Positions 61,290 to 64,000 of a stretch of DNA of 64,000 nt are shown here, in pieces (within the stretch, counting starts at the first letter, position 1; the number at the start of each line of letters is the position of its first letter). A program made the position numbers and the translations under genes. The stretch is from Anaerotignum lactatifermentans DSM 14214 (lineage in GTDB: Bacteria; Bacillota; Clostridia; Lachnospirales; Anaerotignaceae). The stretch is taken from assembly GCF_900142265.1 (NCBI RefSeq), contig NZ_FRAH01000007.1:1-64000 (forward strand), given 5' to 3'. The notes beneath the pieces were generated by a model that was given only the letters and a program-made list of their open reading frames with translations, ran no database searches and was not told the DNA's origin.

Positions 61290-62624
61290 ATGGTTCGTTC
61301 ACGAATGAGACTTTCCAATTTGCAGATCGTTGCCCTGGGATACTTTCTGGTGATCCTCACGGGGACGCTGCTTTTGATGCTGCCTATTTCCACCCAGGAG
61401 GGTCAGCCGCCTACATCGGTGCTGGATGCCCTTTTTACAGCGGTATCCGCTTCCTGTGTAACAGGACTGGTGGTGGTGGATACAGGCACCCATTGGACAC
61501 TGTTTGGGCAATTGGTCATACTGGGACTTATCCAGATCGGGGGACTTGGTTTCATGACCATCTCTCTGGGCTTTCTGCTGCTGATGCGAAAGCGTATCGG
61601 TCTGCGCCACAGGGAAGTGATGGTGGAAAGCATCAACTCCATGCAGATCGGCGGCGTTGTACGCCTCACAAGAAAAATTCTCTACGGTACCCTGCTCTTT
61701 GAAGGGCTGGGCGCGTTGTTCCTTGCCATCCGGTTCATACCACAGTTTGGCTGGAAACAGGGGGCATACTTCAGTGTGTTCCACTCCATATCCGCCTTTT
61801 GTAACGCGGGCTTTGACCTTTTTGGCAATTATAATTCCATTGTGGCTTATGCTGACGATGCACTGGTGAACTTCACCCTCATGGGGCTTATCACCATGGG
61901 TGGTCTGGGCTTTCTGGTTTGGGAGGATCTGTGGCAGAAAAAATGGTCTTTCCGCCATCTGCGCCTCCAGACAAAAATCGTACTGAGTACATCCTTTGCC
62001 CTGACCGTTGGCGGCGGCTTTTTGCTGCTGATGTTGGAGCGGAACAATCTGAATGTGGATATGAGCAACAGCGAAAGACTGCTGACTGCCTTTTTCCAGT
62101 CCTGTACCGCCAGAACGGCAGGCTTTAACAGCGTCGATCCCGGTGCCATGACCAGCGGCAGCAAAATGCTCATGATGCTTCTCATGTTCATCGGCGGCAG
62201 CCCCGGTTCTACTGCCGGCGGCATCAAGACCACCACACTGATGGTCATTCTCATGTATACACTGGCTGGGGTGCGTCATGCCCGCAGTGCCAATATTTTT
62301 GGCAGACGACTGGAAGAAGACGCATTGCACAAAGCCATTTATGTATTTTTTGTCAATTTGATTTTTGTGATCCTTGGTACCATTGCTATTTGCAGTGTGC
62401 AAAATCTGGAACTGACGGATGTGCTTTTTGAAGCCTTCTCCGCCATGGGTACCGTAGGCATTTCCACAGGCATCACCAGAGAATTGGAGGTATTCTCCCG
62501 TCTGGTCATCATTTTCCTCATGTACTGCGGCAGGGTGGGCAGTATTTCCTTTGCCGTAGCCCTTATGGAACGGAAAGCGGTGCCGCCTGTGACCATGCCT
62601 CTGGAAAAGATCACCATTGGATAA
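61290..62624 (+). CDS. trkH: Potassium uptake membrane subunit, TrkH/KtrB type
   Basis: A 444-residue protein with four selectivity-filter loops: SASCVTGLVVVDTG (about residue 50), SAFCNAGFDLFGN (about 170), CTARTAGFNSVD (about 272) and FSAMGTVGISTGIT (about 385). A Gly-rich intramembrane segment (IGGSPGSTAGGIKTTT, about residues 302-317) is the gating loop of KtrB/TrkH proteins. It forms the K+ pathway and works with the cytoplasmic subunit encoded downstream. Confidence 0.93.
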   Translation: MVRSRMRLSNLQIVALGYFLVILTGTLLLMLPISTQEGQPPTSVLDALFTAVSASCVTGLVVVDTGTHWTLFGQLVILGLIQIGGLGFMTISLGFLLLMRKRIGLRHREVMVESINSMQIGGVVRLTRKILYGTLLFEGLGALFLAIRFIPQFGWKQGAYFSVFHSISAFCNAGFDLFGNYNSIVAYADDALVNFTLMGLITMGGLGFLVWEDLWQKKWSFRHLRLQTKIVLSTSFALTVGGGFLLLMLERNNLNVDMSNSERLLTAFFQSCTARTAGFNSVDPGAMTSGSKMLMMLLMFIGGSPGSTAGGIKTTTLMVILMYTLAGVRHARSANIFGRRLEEDALHKAIYVFFVNLIFVILGTIAICSVQNLELTDVLFEAFSAMGTVGISTGITRELEVFSRLVIIFLMYCGRVGSISFAVALMERKAVPPVTMPLEKITIG

Positions 62625-62649
62625 TTTGGACATGTAACAGGAGGAAGTT

Positions 62650-63300
62650 ATGGAAATGAAATCCTTTTTGATTATTGGTATGGGCTCTTTTGGTCATCAT
62701 CTGTGCCGCTCTCTGGCGGAAAACGAATGTGAGATTATGGTAGTGGATAAGGACTCCGAAGCAGTGGAAGATGTGCTGCCCCTTGGTGTCAGCGGACGTG
62801 TGGGGGACTGCACCAACATTGATGTGCTCCGCTCTTTCAGTATTGACCTGTTCGACGCCTGCTTTGTCTGCATGGGTACAAACTTCAAGAACAGTTTGCA
62901 GATCGCAAGCTTCCTGAAGGAACTGGGTGCGAAAAAGGTTTATGCCAAAGCAGACGAAGACATTCAGGCGAAATTCCTGAAAAGAAACGGCGCTGACGTT
63001 GTCATTTATCCTGAGAAAAACGTGGCAGAACAGATTGCCATTGCCGCAAGTTCTGACAATATTTTCGACTGCATCCCCTTTGTGGAGGATTATTACATTG
63101 CGGAAATCCGCCCCATGGAACGTTGGCTGGGCAGAACCGTTGTGGATGTCAACTTCCGTGCTCGCTATAATCTGAATATCGTAGCGGTGAAACAGGGGGA
63201 AAATGTGATTCCTATTCCCGGCCCCAACTACGTATTCAATGAAGACGAACATATCATGGTACTGGGACACATCAACGACATCCGCCGGGTAGCTTACTGA
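62650..63300 (+). CDS. trkA: Potassium uptake regulatory subunit, TrkA/KtrA type
   Basis: A 216-residue protein with an N-terminal RCK nucleotide-binding domain (FLIIGMGSFGHHLCRSL, about residues 6-22; D-type end of strand two in VVDKD) and a C-terminal RCK_C domain (about residues 135-214). By family it binds ATP/ADP and gates the TrkH/KtrB pore. AGGAGGA lies before the ATG. The two genes are 25 bases apart and form one operon. Confidence 0.93.
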   Translation: MEMKSFLIIGMGSFGHHLCRSLAENECEIMVVDKDSEAVEDVLPLGVSGRVGDCTNIDVLRSFSIDLFDACFVCMGTNFKNSLQIASFLKELGAKKVYAKADEDIQAKFLKRNGADVVIYPEKNVAEQIAIAASSDNIFDCIPFVEDYYIAEIRPMERWLGRTVVDVNFRARYNLNIVAVKQGENVIPIPGPNYVFNEDEHIMVLGHINDIRRVAY

Positions 63301-63301
63301 T

Positions 63302-63745
63302 ATGGAGCTGCGGCAGATATTTACGGGAAAAATGGATTTCATGGATTTGCTCCTGCTGGGAGATGAGCAGGAGGATATGGTCATGAAATATCTGGAAAGA
63401 GGAGAAATGGCAGCCCTGTTTGACGGGGAAGATGCCATTGCCCTTTCTGTTGTGACAAAAGAAGGAGAAAATCTGTGGGAACTGAAGAACATTGCTGTCC
63501 TGCCTGCTTTTCAGGGAAAAGGATATGGGAAACAGCTGGTGCGGTTCTGGCAGGAAAAATTGGAAGGAAAAGGAATTTTGCAGGCAGGAACAGGAGAAAC
63601 GCCCAAAACCATGGGATTTTACATGGCCTGCGGCTTCCAATTCTCCCATAGAATCACGGATTTTTTCGTTCATCATTATGACCATCCCATTGTAGAGGAT
63701 GGCATACTGCTCAAAGATATGGTCTATTTTTCGTATAAACTGTAA
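63302..63745 (+). CDS. GNAT-family N-acetyltransferase
   Basis: A 147-residue protein with the acetyl-CoA-binding signature LKNIAVLPAFQGKGYGKQLVRFWQ (about residues 61-84, the R/Q-x-x-G-x-G/A loop as QGKGYG). YMACGFQFSHRITDFF lies near the end. Substrate unknown. It starts 2 bases after trkA, so it is probably co-transcribed with the potassium genes. Confidence 0.85.
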   Translation: MELRQIFTGKMDFMDLLLLGDEQEDMVMKYLERGEMAALFDGEDAIALSVVTKEGENLWELKNIAVLPAFQGKGYGKQLVRFWQEKLEGKGILQAGTGETPKTMGFYMACGFQFSHRITDFFVHHYDHPIVEDGILLKDMVYFSYKL

Positions 63746-63787
63746 AAAGTATGGGAAAGAAGTTACAATTTCCTTAAAGTTTTGTAA

Positions 63788-63836
63788 AGCCTTCGGTTTT
63801 CGGGCATTTTATGCTTGCGCCGAAGGCTGTTTTTCT
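63788..63836 (+). terminator. Terminator before secA
   Basis: AGCCTTCGG (63788-63796) pairs with CCGAAGGCT (63820-63828), followed by GTTTTTC. A TATAAT-like box at about 63843-63848 then probably starts the secA promoter. Confidence 0.78.
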
Positions 63837-63925
63837 GCTAAACTATAATAATGTAAAAGTATGCCTATGAGAAAGCATGGCTTTCCACGGGACATACAGG
63901 AAAAAGAAAAAATGAGGTGAACCAA

Positions 63926-64000
63926 ATGGGTTTATTGGAAAAAATATTCGGGAACTACAGTGAAAAAGAAATCAAGAAAATCAAACCGATCGTAAGCAAA
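63926..64000 (+). CDS. secA: SecA translocase ATPase, N-terminal start (cut by window end)
   Basis: The first 25 codons read MGLLEKIFGNYSEKEIKKIK and on, closely matching the start of Firmicute SecA proteins. GAGGTGA lies 7 bases before the ATG. The gene runs out of the window. SecA drives protein export through SecYEG. The assignment rests on these residues and on the common neighbourhood with hpf. Confidence 0.75.
   Translation, partial: MGLLEKIFGNYSEKEIKKIKPIVSK

Noticed and set aside
61299-62633. 444-codon open frame opposite trkH
   Set aside because: Exact mirror of trkH, with His/Gln-rich composition and no family features; trkH has clear filter motifs.

Overview
The window is bacterial DNA from a spore-forming Firmicute of the class Clostridia. 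Three things point there: sporulation genes (spoIID, a spoIIQ-like M23 gene, a YhcN-like lipoprotein), an SLH-domain S-layer protein, and gut-anaerobe style conjugative elements. A Lachnospiraceae or Anaerotignum-like host is my guess; no rRNA gene is present to settle it. About 1-46.3 kb is mobile DNA and about 46.7-64 kb is ordinary chromosome.

The mobile part reads as elements nested inside one another. (a) ICE-B is a Tn1549-like conjugative element on the minus strand, entered from the chromosome at about 46.3 kb: DUF6017 gene, DUF5348, PcfB, VirD4. (b) Its virD4 is broken twice. IME-2 (32.44-43.77 kb) sits after the PKG codons near residue 174, and IME-1 (up to 31.43 kb) sits near the C-terminus. 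(c) IME-1's own serine recombinase gene is broken after about 62 codons by the right end of ICE-A, a second Tn1549-like ICE on the plus strand (531-24178). (d) ICE-A's Maff2 gene is in turn broken by the right end of a further serine-recombinase element, IME-3 (1-530).

ICE-A carries the type IV secretion block (Maff2 remnant, VirB6, PrgI, VirB4, CHAP-domain peptidoglycan hydrolase), a DNA methyltransferase, topoisomerase III and a large antirestriction fusion protein. It then carries a MobC/relaxase pair, and an AT-rich cargo in which a leader peptide and attenuator precede a cysteine-rich KTR protein and a Cfr/RlmN-type radical SAM rRNA methylase. A sigma-like/HTH pair, a long structured non-coding stretch and the serine integrase close it.

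IME-1 and IME-2 share a backbone: TnpV, small DUF proteins, relaxase, CHC2 primase, VapE-like helicase and an iteron-like repeat array. They differ in relaxase (MobV-like versus MobA/MobL-like) and cargo. IME-2 also carries a type II restriction-modification pair. Its recombinase has an unusual C-terminal tail of DPE repeats.

The chromosomal part carries, in order: a small membrane protein, a YhcN-like lipoprotein, a hairpin-rich repeat, the S-layer protein, a probable promoter-driven minus-strand ncRNA, a radical SAM protein, a membrane protein, spoIID and spoIIQ-like. Next come a macrodomain protein, a cluster of DnaA boxes, hpf, a PAS protein and two tandem MATE exporters (the second frameshifted). 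A thymidine kinase, an HD-domain hydrolase, a TrkH/TrkA potassium uptake pair, a GNAT acetyltransferase and the start of secA complete the window.
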